From: Streptacidiphilus albus JL83
Lineage (GTDB): Bacteria; Actinomycetota; Actinomycetes; Streptomycetales; Streptomycetaceae
Direction of reading: 5' to 3'
DNA: 64,000 nt
Assembly: GCF_000744705.1 (NCBI RefSeq)
Contig: NZ_JQML01000001.1
Location: 4,350,017-4,414,016 of the forward strand
In this document: one piece after another, positions 17,790 to 27,900 of the stretch
How the letters are laid out: every line of letters begins with the position of its first letter
Numbering within the stretch: the stretch's first letter is position 1
Position numbers and translations under genes: made by a program
Notes under the pieces: model-generated
The model's database searches: none
What the model was told of the DNA's origin: nothing
The model's input: only the letters and a program-made list of their open reading frames with translations

Positions 17790-18739
17790 TGGAGTGGTCC
17801 TCCCCCGCACAGTGGCCCCGGATCGAGGAGTTCCTGTCCGCCCGCGGCGCCGACAGGATGCCCCACCCCGGCGGCACGCTCCTGGACCACCTGCGCCGCG
17901 TCAACCACCTGCTCTCCACCTGGGGCGCCGAACCGGCCGTCCAGCTCGCGGGGCTGTGCCACGCCGCGTACGGAACGGACGGGTTCGACGGGTCGCTCCT
18001 GGACACCGCCGAGCGCCAGGTGCTCGCCGAACTGATCGGCGAACGTGCGGAGAGCCTGGTGTACCTGTACGCGAGCTGCGACCGAGCCGCCGTCTACCCA
18101 CGCCTGGGCAACGGACACCCCGTGGTCTTCCGCGACCGCTTCACAGGCCGCGAACACACCCCGACCGAGGCGGACGTAGGCGCGGTCCTGGAGATCACGG
18201 CCGCCAACGAGCTCGACGTGCTGGCCCACAACGCCGAACTGGCCGAACGCCACGGCCCGTCCCTGTACCGCCTGTTCGCCCGCTCATGCGATCTGCTGTC
18301 CGCGCCGGCGTGGAACGCCTGCGCCGAGCAGCTCGTCCGGTACACCCCCGAGCCGGGGATCGCGATCAGCGGCCTGGACCACCTGGTGCTGACCGTCACC
18401 GACGTCGAGCGGACCATCGCCTTCTACCAGCGGGTCCTCGGCATGCGACCCGTCACCTTCGGGAACGGGCGCCGCGCGCTGGCCTTCGGCAACAGCAAGA
18501 TCAACCTCCACCCGGCCAGCCGCGAACTCGTCCCCCACGCCGCCCGACCGACCCCCGGCAGCGCCGACCTCTGCCTGATCACCGAGACCCCGCAGGATCA
18601 GGTGCTGGCCCACCTGGCTGCCTGCGGCACACCCTTGGCCGAGGGCCCCGTACCGCGCACCGGCGCCCTCGGCCCGATCCTGAGCACCTATCTGCGCGAC
18701 CCGGACGGCAACCTGATCGAAATCTCCACCTACACCTGA
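17789..18739 (+). CDS. HD-like (DUF6817) and VOC domain fusion
   Basis: The protein has 316 residues in two parts. Residues 1-180 contain HPGGTLLDHLRRVNHLLSTW and AGLCHAAYGTDGF, an HD-like helical domain called DUF6817. Residues about 195-315 are a vicinal-oxygen-chelate domain (GLDHLVLTVTDVERTIAFYQ, ending with YLRDPDGNLIEIS), as in glyoxalase and dioxygenase families. Metal-dependent chemistry is likely for both parts; the substrate is unknown. It is translationally coupled to the reductase, which suggests one pathway. Confidence 0.82.
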   Translation: MEWSSPAQWPRIEEFLSARGADRMPHPGGTLLDHLRRVNHLLSTWGAEPAVQLAGLCHAAYGTDGFDGSLLDTAERQVLAELIGERAESLVYLYASCDRAAVYPRLGNGHPVVFRDRFTGREHTPTEADVGAVLEITAANELDVLAHNAELAERHGPSLYRLFARSCDLLSAPAWNACAEQLVRYTPEPGIAISGLDHLVLTVTDVERTIAFYQRVLGMRPVTFGNGRRALAFGNSKINLHPASRELVPHAARPTPGSADLCLITETPQDQVLAHLAACGTPLAEGPVPRTGALGPILSTYLRDPDGNLIEISTYT

Positions 18740-18834
18740 CGCGCCCCCAGGGCGCGAGCGCGGGGGGCAGCACGCCACCGTGTCGTCACCAGTCGCGGAT
18801 GCACCCAGCCGTCGGCCGCGAGCCCGCGCGACAC

Positions 18835-19021
18835 GGAGAGCCGGGTGGACCAGTCCAGCGACCTCCACCAGGGAGCAGGCCGGTGGGCGGGCGGGGTCCA
18901 GATGCTCGTCGCGGATCCGGCGGAAGGTGTCGAGACCGTCCAGATCGGTGAGGTGGACGCACGGGTCGAGTGGAACCACCGAACGCATGACCACCGCCTT
19001 CGCGAAGCGGGGCTCACCCAC
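18835..19021 (-). pseudogene. RidA-family gene remnant
   Basis: The minus frame reads VHLTDLDGLDTFRRIRDEHL and then PPACSLVEVAGLVHPALRV, which matches the middle and C-terminal part of RidA enamine/imine deaminases. There is no proper N-terminus, and the frame runs on into unrelated sequence to the left. It sits at the edge of the att-bounded block, where broken genes are expected. Confidence 0.5.
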
Positions 19022-19162
19022 ACCGGCCCCGAACGACCAAAGGGGCTTCTGAGCTGCACCTTCATGCAGGGCGGCGACTCAACGGACATGACCCCCGCTT
19101 AGAGCGGGCTCAGGTCACACCCCGATCGAATGTCCGGTATGCCCTGAAATTGTGTCCCGATT

Positions 19163-19207
19163 TGGAGCCCCCTGTCGGGTTCGAACCGACGACCCCCGCT
19201 TTACAAG
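19163..19207 (-). other. 3' half of tRNA-Thr(TGU), attachment-site scar
   Basis: On the minus strand 45 nt read from the anticodon loop (CTTGTAAAG, anticodon TGT) through the T-arm (GGTTCGAACCC) to GGGGGCTCCA. These are the last 45 positions of an actinobacterial tRNA-Thr. The 5' half (D-arm and half of the anticodon arm) is absent, so it cannot fold into a tRNA. Tyrosine-integrase elements carry this kind of tRNA 3' copy as attP and leave it at one junction after integration. Confidence 0.8.
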
Positions 19208-19330
19208 TTTTCCCCGAGCAAGCCCCTGACCTGCATAAATCCAACTGACTGGGCGTCTGACCTGCGAAAATCGCTCTCGGTGACTCTGCCGGGATGCCGT
19301 CGTTTCTCACCCTCATGTGTACTGAATCCG
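19208..19330 (+). repeat. Att-like repeat B (integrase-arm region)
   Basis: This continues from the tRNA fragment and matches 605-710 in the same orientation. Two TGACCTGC words lie about 29 nt apart (from 19228 and 19257), each followed by an A-rich ATAAATC or GAAAATC. Direct repeats of this size beside a tRNA-derived core look like integrase arm-binding sites. No integrase gene remains nearby. Confidence 0.6.
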
Positions 19331-19403
19331 TACCCCGAACGGCCCCGCAGACCCACCTGGCGGGTACCTCGCGGGCGCGAAGCCAGGTCACTGTACGGCC
19401 GGT

Positions 19404-22220
19404 CTAACGCACATCGATGTCGAGATCCTCTGTGGCCTCTTCGAGAGGTTCCACCAAGCCATTGCGAAAGGCAACTCGGTTGAACTCCCCTTCAGCATGG
19501 ATACCAATCTCGATCTTCACCGGGCCTTTTTGCTCCCTGAGCCAGGTGAGGGCTTGATTGAGCCTGAAAAGGCCATCCCGTTCAATAGTGGCCTTAATAT
19601 CGACCACGCGCACCGAATCGCTCGGTTCGCCAGCCCCAGCAGCGCCAGTGCCTGATGCCTCTCCTTGCGGGCCCGTCGGCGTCGGCTGCGGATCAGACCG
19701 CTGCTCAGTCCCTGCCGGTTCGCCTGCTTCGGGAGTGTGAGGTGCCGGCTCGGTAGTCGACTGCAACAGAGCACGAGCGTAGTCGTGCCAAAGGATCGCC
19801 GAGTCGTCTGAAAGGTCGATCTCATCAGCCCTGATTCGATCACCGAACCGGACTTGGCGCTTGTCCCTCGGAACGATCTCCTCTTCTTCCCGAGTGAGCC
19901 CAACTACGTAACCGAGCTCGGAGGATGAGACCGCACCTGCGATCGCGGAAGCGATGACCTTCTTGTCCCAGAGCTTAGTGAACTCGTAGTAGCTGTAGAA
20001 CCAGTCCACGAGTTCCGCGCAGGCAACCGCCTTGCGGTCAGGCCCCAACCCTGCGAGGGCGACAAGCTTCGCGGTCGTGATGGACCCGAACACACGCTGA
20101 CTGAGAGCCTCCACTACCCGCTCATGAAGAGATCGGCCTGCGGCCAGCATCGTCCGGAGATCCGAAGGCTCAAGGACGTAAGGCGTGTCGCCCTTTCGTG
20201 AGCGCGTAGGAATAGCGACGGTACCGTATGCGGCGCCAATAGCCGCAGAGCCGTCACGTCGCGCGTTGCCGGCCTTATCCCGGAGTTCCTCGACCTGCTC
20301 GGTACTGAAGTTGTACTTTCGAGCCTGACCCAGAAGTGATTCGGCTGCCATACGCAAGCGGATGGCATGACGGGCGATGTCGAACTGGGCCTTGTCCGGG
20401 AGCACGAGGGCAAGGCCGTTCCTATAACGCCGAGGGCTTCCCTTACTAACCTGTTCAACGAACTTGGACTGCGGGTCACGATCCTCAGACCAATCCGGAT
20501 GCAGATACGCGACCGTGAACAGGGGTCGCTCGTCGGCAATACCGCCAGGCGATTCCGGCCACAGGGCCACGCCCTGGCTTCCCTGCAGCTGCTTCTCTAG
20601 CTCTGCGCGAACCTCCGTAAGAACTTCCTTGGAATTTAGCTTGCTAGCCTCATCGCGCACGAGCTTCGTCAGGTTGGGAGTTGGCTCGAAACGGTAGCGT
20701 CGCCCCGTGTAGTGGAGATAGAGCTCCTCCTCGCGGAGGTCATGCAAACCAGAGATAACAACGTTTCGAGTCAAGCCCGGAACGAGGACGCTTCGCACAA
20801 GATCCGATTCGAGGACGCCGCGGTCTTCCCCCTCTCGCGCCCCGAAGCTATACAGCATAATAGCGGTGGCGACACGCGTCCCCACCTGAAGCTGCGCGAT
20901 CATCGGGCTGTCTGCGCCGAGGGCACGGTCGACCGTCGCACACCCGGCGCCGTCAGAAGTGATGTCGCTCGACAGCACTGACGTATACCGCTCCCTCTCA
21001 CCAACCTGGGAGAAGAAGGAGCCCCGGGATGCCTCATCCGTGAAATCGATGTCACCTGGCCCGATGAGCGGGCTCTTAGCCCCGTCCCTCCACAAAGCGT
21101 GGACGACGGCCGCAAGGAACTGCAACGCACCACGGGTTCGCTGGTATGAAGGCAGCGTCCCCCAACGGTGATACATGAGATCCAGCAGCTCTGGGTGCAG
21201 GGGATAGGCAGCCAGGATGCGCTGCTCAAGGGAGTCTGCGGTGACTTCAGCCTCTCGGCGCGCATCGCCACTTTCCGCAGTGGCGAGCAACTGCTTCCGA
21301 AGGAGATCGGAATAGGATCGCGCAACCTCCTTGTGGATAGCCTCATCACCGAGTTCTGCGAAGAGCCGACGCTGAACAACCCGGAGAACTTCGTCGCCGG
21401 AGACGGGCTCGCGCTTCGCATCAACCCGGGCAACGAGCTTGTCCAGGTCACTCAACAATCCCTCGGCACCAACGGCCTCGCCGACACTCGCCTGAAGGCT
21501 ATAGACCATCGCAGCCTGCGGCTGAGCGCTGATGGCCTCCGTAAGTGCCTGGACAAAAAGCATTGCCTGGCGACCAGCAGTGGACTCCCCACGCGGAAGC
21601 GCCATGGCCTTCTCGACGTAGATCAGAACCTCATCGAGGAGGATAAGGGTCGGCCCGTCGCCAATGACTTGTCGAAGAACATCTCCGCCAGGGGCAGATC
21701 CGGTCAGGTCATGCTGCTCTACGAGCTCGTATCGTCCGAGTTGCGCAGCAAGTTCCCCCCAGAGTGTGTGCGTCTCCACGCCCGTTGCTCGCATCGGGGA
21801 CAGCGGGTCAAGTTCTTCGCCAGACAGCACAGCAATCTGAACGTCGCCAGGGTCGGCAATGTCCTTCAGCTCAGAGCAGGCCCCCACAGAGGCCGCACGG
21901 TCACGAGCCAGGTGGAGAAGTGCGACAAGACTGTGAGTCTTGCCGCCGCCAAAGGGGGTGCGGAGTTGCAGGACGTGGGAGCCAGTTCCCCCTGAAAGGA
22001 CGTCCATGACGTCCCTGAGCAGCTCCCCCATCTTCACAGTGAGGTAGGTCGCCTGGTAGAACCTGCCGGCATCCATGTAGACAGGTGCGATACCTTGCCG
22101 GCGCCTGAAGACTCCAGCAAGGTTGGCTGCGTAGGTCCCCATGTCCAGAACGCCTGCGGCCACATCGTCGTGTGGCCGTGCAACCTGTGTCCAAGGCGAC
22201 AACCGATAACTCGAACTCAT
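19404..22220 (-). CDS. DUF499 (COG1483) ATPase of a defence operon
   Basis: The protein has 938 residues. Walker A is TPFGGGKTHSLVAL near residues 88-101 and Walker B is TLILLDEVLIYVEKA near 195. The helix-rich middle and an acidic, proline-rich linker before the last 85 residues complete it. This is the DUF499 family of large AAA+ ATPases, found in defence islands with DUF1156 methyltransferases and helicases. It is the last gene of a three-gene operon, 45 nt after the methyltransferase. It probably couples ATP turnover to recognition or restriction of unmodified DNA; the exact role is unknown. Confidence 0.85.
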   Translation of the reverse strand: MSSSYRLSPWTQVARPHDDVAAGVLDMGTYAANLAGVFRRRQGIAPVYMDAGRFYQATYLTVKMGELLRDVMDVLSGGTGSHVLQLRTPFGGGKTHSLVALLHLARDRAASVGACSELKDIADPGDVQIAVLSGEELDPLSPMRATGVETHTLWGELAAQLGRYELVEQHDLTGSAPGGDVLRQVIGDGPTLILLDEVLIYVEKAMALPRGESTAGRQAMLFVQALTEAISAQPQAAMVYSLQASVGEAVGAEGLLSDLDKLVARVDAKREPVSGDEVLRVVQRRLFAELGDEAIHKEVARSYSDLLRKQLLATAESGDARREAEVTADSLEQRILAAYPLHPELLDLMYHRWGTLPSYQRTRGALQFLAAVVHALWRDGAKSPLIGPGDIDFTDEASRGSFFSQVGERERYTSVLSSDITSDGAGCATVDRALGADSPMIAQLQVGTRVATAIMLYSFGAREGEDRGVLESDLVRSVLVPGLTRNVVISGLHDLREEELYLHYTGRRYRFEPTPNLTKLVRDEASKLNSKEVLTEVRAELEKQLQGSQGVALWPESPGGIADERPLFTVAYLHPDWSEDRDPQSKFVEQVSKGSPRRYRNGLALVLPDKAQFDIARHAIRLRMAAESLLGQARKYNFSTEQVEELRDKAGNARRDGSAAIGAAYGTVAIPTRSRKGDTPYVLEPSDLRTMLAAGRSLHERVVEALSQRVFGSITTAKLVALAGLGPDRKAVACAELVDWFYSYYEFTKLWDKKVIASAIAGAVSSSELGYVVGLTREEEEIVPRDKRQVRFGDRIRADEIDLSDDSAILWHDYARALLQSTTEPAPHTPEAGEPAGTEQRSDPQPTPTGPQGEASGTGAAGAGEPSDSVRVVDIKATIERDGLFRLNQALTWLREQKGPVKIEIGIHAEGEFNRVAFRNGLVEPLEEATEDLDIDVR

Positions 22221-22265
22221 AGCGTTCCAACCCCCTGTGCATCAACATTGCGGACGGTCAGCACC

Positions 22266-24977
22266 TCAGACGAGCCCTCGTTCACCGACGATCGTCTTCC
22301 ATGACACCAAAAGTCGTTCGGCAGCACTCGACTCTCGGCTTTTTGTTTCGCTTGAGCTAGAGCGCAGTGCCCGCCCGGCCAGGGTCTGGATAACCTGGCG
22401 GAGCGCGACAACATCAACGTTCACCGACATCATGTACGGGCGGATGTCCGCCGGCCGATGCTCTGCGCGCCAAAGGACGGCATGCGCGACATCGATGAGA
22501 GGCGGAACGGCCGCCGACTCGATCGCGTAGAGCGGCATCGTGCCGCTGGGCTCAGTATCTGGCTGCCCCAATCGAGCATCGTCACCACGGTCTTCGAAGT
22601 CTCGGAGAACAACAGTCGATTTGACCTTGGACACGAGCGGGTTCGAACCGGTCGTCAGGCCGCCAGATCCATCGAGGTTGGCACCCGCCATACGGGCGAG
22701 GTTATTAGCCTCATCAAAGGGAACGGCCGCATAGCCGTGGGAGAACTGGGCCGCCAAGTAGTAACGGGTAATAGGGTCAGCGCCGGCCAGGCCCTCGACG
22801 ATCTCGTCAAGCACGCGACTCTGGACCATTTCCAAGAACGTCTCGGCAGGGAGCACCTCGCCGTTGTCCTGTTCGACGCGGTCGTATCGGGTCAGTGCTC
22901 GCAGACCAGCCCCTACCGTGGCAATTACCAGATCCGAACCCGTAATGCCCAGCTCTTCCAGGCGCGCTCGCCGCTCCTGAATGATCTGGCCGAGTTCCGC
23001 CATGACCTCGGCTTCACTACCTACGCCTGCGTCGGGCTGGCGCTTTCGCGCTACCAGGAAGATAGATGAGGCCAGACTGGCCGTTCCGCGGCCTACGGCT
23101 CTTTCGGGCATCTCAGTGTCGAGCGGCCATGCTTCGGTGATCGTGAATCCCGCACCTCTGAGGGCCTCCACCAGGCTGGACCACCCCGAGGTGGTCTTGT
23201 GCGCGTATACGCAGACGAGTGGTGCGCCTGGCTTGAGTACCCTGTGTGCTTCCTTGAATGACCTCTCCATGAGGTCTTCGTAGTGTCGGCGAGCATCGAT
23301 CTTGCTACCGGAGTGGCGATAGGCAGCGACGACTGCCTCGCTCTTCTTCGGAGTCAGCTCCCCACCAAGGTCGGTGGGGTACAGGAAGCCAACCGACCTC
23401 TTCAGCCAGACGTAGAAGAAGTCGGAGAGGTCCGCGTACGAGATGTTGTCGTAGTAGGGCGGGTCTGTGATAACCGCGTCCTGTGAGTCGCTGGGCAGCG
23501 GTAGGGACGCTGCGGATCCCCGCACGCAGGTGGCAGCAGTGGGGAGCGTCGCCAACCCCTCGATGAGGTCGGCAGTCTCCTTGAGGTACTTACGCACATC
23601 CCCGGAGGCCCCCGCGAAGGGGTTAGCCTCAAGAAAGTCCCAGACCATCGGCAGCGCCTGGCGCGCGAAGGTGTTGGTTCCGCCCTCGTTCTTCGTGTCA
23701 AGCCGGCAAAGGTTCGACAGACGATCTGCGACTCGGTTCAGTGCCATGGCAAAGGCAGTTGACATCGCACCTGCCCGCCCTGGCTCCATGCCCTGGGCGC
23801 AGGCGTTGTCGTGTACTGTGCGGATGCCTGCAGCCAGAGTACTCAGAGCAAGAAGCTGCCTCGGGGTGAACAAGTCGCGGTACTTGGAGAACCCGTAGAC
23901 CATGCACGTACCGCCCGTGATGCGCATGGTCCCGGGGAGCGGCTCGTCAAGCGGCTCGATCGCCAGTTCCTCAAGGCGCTTCAAGCACGCCGCGTCGTCG
24001 GGGAGCTCGTACTCCCCGACTGCCAGGTAGTCTCGCCCTCGCCGACGGCCAAGCTTTGCTGCAAGGGCTGCCAGCGGTGCTGTACCCATTCGCCCCGCTC
24101 GGGCCTCGTCCTTGACGTGCTTGCTGGTCACCGGAGCGCCGCAAATGCGGCAGGTCACTTCGCCGCCGCGCGAGCCCTCAGCCGGGTCGAACCCAAGATC
24201 AGCCTGTGTCGCCCCCCGGACCACCTCGTAGCTGAGCGACATCGAGTCCTGGTCGACCACCGGCTTGAGCGCGACCAGCCGGTTCTCTTTGCGCCCAAGC
24301 CAGGTCTGCCGCACCAGATGAGCATCGTGCTCGGGCGCGGCCGGGTTCGGGCAACGCACCGTACGTGTCCACAGGTACGCGAAGGGAAGGCGTCGCTCGC
24401 TCTGTTCGGTACTGAGCTCTTGCTGGCCTGTACCACCATCGACCGTCGGGTAGAAGTCGGACAGGTCACGCCAGGCCGCGTCGATCCAGGTCTGGCCCCA
24501 CTGGCGCACGTCATCGGCGAGTCCGGGGTACTTCTGCGGAAACTCCATCAGCATCCGCTCGATGAGATGAGCCACCGGGTTCAGCTCATTGGCTGTGACC
24601 TCACACCCCAGGCGGAGCGCCTCAAGGGGGATGGCTCCTCCGCCGGAGAAGAGATCCACGACCTTCGGCGGACCGTCCTCGCTGGCCGCGAGCACCTCGT
24701 TGCGTGCTGTGCGGATGGCATTGTCGTCGGCACCCCATGTGCAGAGCGCGTCGAAGAAGCTCGACTCCTCCTCTAGGGTGCGGGTCCGGCCCTCGGCCGG
24801 CACAAGGGCAGCGTAAACAGCGGCGCGCGAGGCAGCGAGCGGCCGACGAGCCCACCACAGGTGCAAAGAAGCCGGATGGCCGACTCGGCCTCCCACCTTC
24901 TCGCTGGCGCTCGTCCGGCTGATGACGTCGATCGGGATGACATCCTCGATGAGCCGCTTGTCCCTGCTGTCCCGCAC
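22266..24977 (-). CDS. DUF1156 (COG1743) adenine-specific DNA methyltransferase
   Basis: The protein has 903 residues. The N-terminal DUF1156 segment contains HPASLHLWWARRPLAASRAA. The SAM-binding motif I is VVDLFSGGGAIPLEAL near residue 106, and catalytic motif IV is TDPPYYDNISYADLSDFFYV near 507, as in N6-adenine enzymes. A CRICG zinc-binding site lies between. It begins one base after the helicase stop. In such systems the methyltransferase marks host DNA so that the helicase and ATPase act only on foreign DNA. The recognition site cannot be inferred. Confidence 0.88.
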   Translation of the reverse strand: MRDSRDKRLIEDVIPIDVISRTSASEKVGGRVGHPASLHLWWARRPLAASRAAVYAALVPAEGRTRTLEEESSFFDALCTWGADDNAIRTARNEVLAASEDGPPKVVDLFSGGGAIPLEALRLGCEVTANELNPVAHLIERMLMEFPQKYPGLADDVRQWGQTWIDAAWRDLSDFYPTVDGGTGQQELSTEQSERRLPFAYLWTRTVRCPNPAAPEHDAHLVRQTWLGRKENRLVALKPVVDQDSMSLSYEVVRGATQADLGFDPAEGSRGGEVTCRICGAPVTSKHVKDEARAGRMGTAPLAALAAKLGRRRGRDYLAVGEYELPDDAACLKRLEELAIEPLDEPLPGTMRITGGTCMVYGFSKYRDLFTPRQLLALSTLAAGIRTVHDNACAQGMEPGRAGAMSTAFAMALNRVADRLSNLCRLDTKNEGGTNTFARQALPMVWDFLEANPFAGASGDVRKYLKETADLIEGLATLPTAATCVRGSAASLPLPSDSQDAVITDPPYYDNISYADLSDFFYVWLKRSVGFLYPTDLGGELTPKKSEAVVAAYRHSGSKIDARRHYEDLMERSFKEAHRVLKPGAPLVCVYAHKTTSGWSSLVEALRGAGFTITEAWPLDTEMPERAVGRGTASLASSIFLVARKRQPDAGVGSEAEVMAELGQIIQERRARLEELGITGSDLVIATVGAGLRALTRYDRVEQDNGEVLPAETFLEMVQSRVLDEIVEGLAGADPITRYYLAAQFSHGYAAVPFDEANNLARMAGANLDGSGGLTTGSNPLVSKVKSTVVLRDFEDRGDDARLGQPDTEPSGTMPLYAIESAAVPPLIDVAHAVLWRAEHRPADIRPYMMSVNVDVVALRQVIQTLAGRALRSSSSETKSRESSAAERLLVSWKTIVGERGLV

Positions 24978-24978
24978 G

Positions 24979-27900
24979 CTATGCCTCTCGCTCCGCAGCC
25001 CTCGTGTCTACAACCGCGTGTGCTCGAATGCTAGCTCCCGGCACGCGATAGCCAGTAACTTGCCGGATCTCGGAGACGTTCGGCAGCGTGTGGAACGGGT
25101 CCTGCACCCGCATCAGCACCGGAGTGGTCGTCGCGCTGTAGACGACGTAAAGCCAGAAGCCAGCCGCCCACCTCTGGGCCGCATACCACTCCGTCCTGTA
25201 CAGGCCCACGTCCCCGGACGCGGCATCGCGGCCCTTCACCTCGATCCGGCGGACCTGCGTTTCCCCACCCGGAAGGGTTCGTGAGGAGCGGATGTCGAAG
25301 CCACTGCCGTCCATCAGGTGCCCGAGGTACTCGGGGGCCCATCCCTGCGCGGCCTCGAAGGCCATCGCGACCGCGACCGCCGCTTCCTCGACCTCCTTGC
25401 TGTTGGCACGCATGACGTCGACGTCGGGGTGCTTCGGGGCCCTGGGAGGCACAACAGAGGCGGATCCGAGGTGCGTCACTTTGCCGGGGCGCACCACCCC
25501 GAGTCGGCTTAGGGACTCCAGCTTGGAGGCTCGCCGGTGCTTCAGCTCCTTCAGCTGGCGATCGGCGTTGTCACGCTGGAGCCGGTACGAGTCGTCACCG
25601 GCAGCTACCTTGCCGTCGTAGGTGTCCCATCGGCTCTCCAGCCGCCGCTTCTGGGCGTCCATCGCCTCCCCAAGATAGGAGGCCCGGAGATTGGCCTGAT
25701 CCAGACGGCTGTTGCGTTCAGCCGTGCTTCGCGCGAGCTGGATCTCGACGCGAAGCCAGTCGGTGGCACTCTTGATTTTCTCCGGTGGCAGCGTGGCCGC
25801 TCCCCGCGCTTCCATGGGATCTGCGGGCGTGAGCGTGTGAAGGACATCCGCCGGGCCGCGGTGAAGGCCGTCGTGGTCCTCTATTACGGCAACGACCTCG
25901 GCGAAGGCCAGCTCCGAGGCACCTCGAACGTCCTCCCCGATCACCTCATAGGCGAACAGATGCACGAAGTACGGGGCGCGGGCGCCTGGGTCGACGAACG
26001 CCGCAGTTCCCTGTGGGACGTTCTCTGCGGCAAGATCACGTTCCAAGGACTCAGCAAGCGCCGCAAACAGGGGGTGCCCCGGCGAGCACAGCACCGCGTC
26101 CTCGTGCTCGACCCGGCTCCGCTCCTCCTTCCTGAACGTAAGCTTGCGGTACTCCGACTCCGGACGACCGCGTCGCTTGACCACCGCAAGGTCCTCACTG
26201 CGCAGCGCTACTGGAACATGCTCGATACGGAGCAGCTGGTCGCCTCGGCGCTCGACGCGCAGCCGCTGACGGCTGGCGGCCCTGAGGAAGAACGCTTCCG
26301 CGTATTCCGGCATGAGCCGACGCTCGTCGGAGAGGAAGTTCTGGCCTCGCACCCAGTCGATGTCGACATACTTCTTGGCCAGGGCGATGCCTGTTTCCCT
26401 CTCGTACTCCGCCAGCTTCTTGGGGTTGAGCCGGTTGATCGCAGCGACGGCAGCATCCCTGTTCGCCCGAGTGGGATTAGCGAGTGTCTCCTTCACCAGC
26501 CGCTCAAAGTCGATGCCATTGATCGTCAGGAGCTCGCCGATCACGTCATAGACCCGGCCGTCAAGGTCGGCCCGCATCGCTTCAAGTCGGGCGTGCAGCC
26601 GCGCCAGCAGATCGCCCTCCACAGTATTCGTGGCGCAGAAGTTGAAGATCCAGCAGTCAGCGCTCTGCCCGATGCGATGCACCCGACCCATCCGCTGCTC
26701 AAGGCGCACCGGGTTCCACGGAAGGTCGTAGTTGATCATGAGATGGCAGAACTGCAGATTGATGCCTTCGCCAGCCGCTTCAGTCGCGATGCAGATCTGC
26801 TTGTTCTGCCGGAAGTCCTGCTGGATCCGCTTGCGTTCCGCCGGGGAGTGACCACCGTGAATGGTGCAGACGGAGTACCCCTGCCGCAGGAGGTTCACTT
26901 CAAGGTAGTCCAGGGTGTCACGGTGTTCCGTGAAGATAAGGAGCTTGCCGCGGCCATCGCGCAGCTCCTCGAACTCAGCCCGCGCGAGGCACTCCCGCAA
27001 AGCCACGAGCTTCCGCTCGTCGCCCTGGCCACGGACCCGGTCAGCGTGAGCGATGAGCTTGCGAAGCTCAGCCACCTCGGCGCGAAGCTGAGAGACCTGC
27101 TCAGCACCACTGACCTCGGTGGCAAGCGCGTCATCCACGATCTCGTCGATATCGTCGGACTCCGTCTCGCCGTCGTCGTCGAAGTCCGACGCCGAAGGCA
27201 TACGTCCCAGGCTGGCAAGGCGCCGGCTTCGATCCGCAGGGGACATGACGGCCAGCTGGTCGACCAGGTCACCCAAGCGGTTGGCGCGTCTCTCCAGCGA
27301 GGACTGGATAGCGCCCAGGCTCGACGCGAGTCGGCGCTGGAGAACAGTGCGAGCAAGAGCGACTGCGTTGCCCCGCGACCCTCCGCTGGCCCCTAGATAG
27401 GTATTCACATATTCAGTGACGTCCTGGTACAGAGAATATTCTGCGGTCGAGAGCTGGAATGGCTGCGTCCGAACATGCCTGTCGACAAAGAGTGCATGAT
27501 TATGCTCATCTACGAGATCCTCTTTCTGGCGCCGCAGAAAGTACGGATTCCCGTCGTTGGAAATCTGCTTCTTCACGAGGTCGGGGGTCGAGAACTGGTC
27601 AGGATCGAGCAGCCCCAGAAAACGAGTGAACCTGTCCTCGTCACCCGAGTGTGGCGTAGCCGTCAGTAGCAGAAGCCGGTCCGCTTGTTGCGCTACACCT
27701 TCCACCAGGACGTATCTCTTCGTCTTCACGATCCGTTCTTCACGACCACGCTTCGTGAATGCTGACGCTTTGTGGGCCTCATCAACAATGACCAGATCCC
27801 ACTGCGCCCGGAGCAGTTCATCACGGACATCGTCACGCTTGGCGAAATCAATGCTGCTGATAGCCAGAGGGAATCGCTGCCAGGGACTCTGGCCCAATTG

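Noticed and set aside
19163-19207. Functional tRNA-Thr
   Set aside because: Only the 3' half is present; the acceptor 5' strand and D-arm are missing.
25537-27396. Plus-strand frame of 619 codons
   Set aside because: Opposite the defence helicase, whose motifs are all present on the minus strand.
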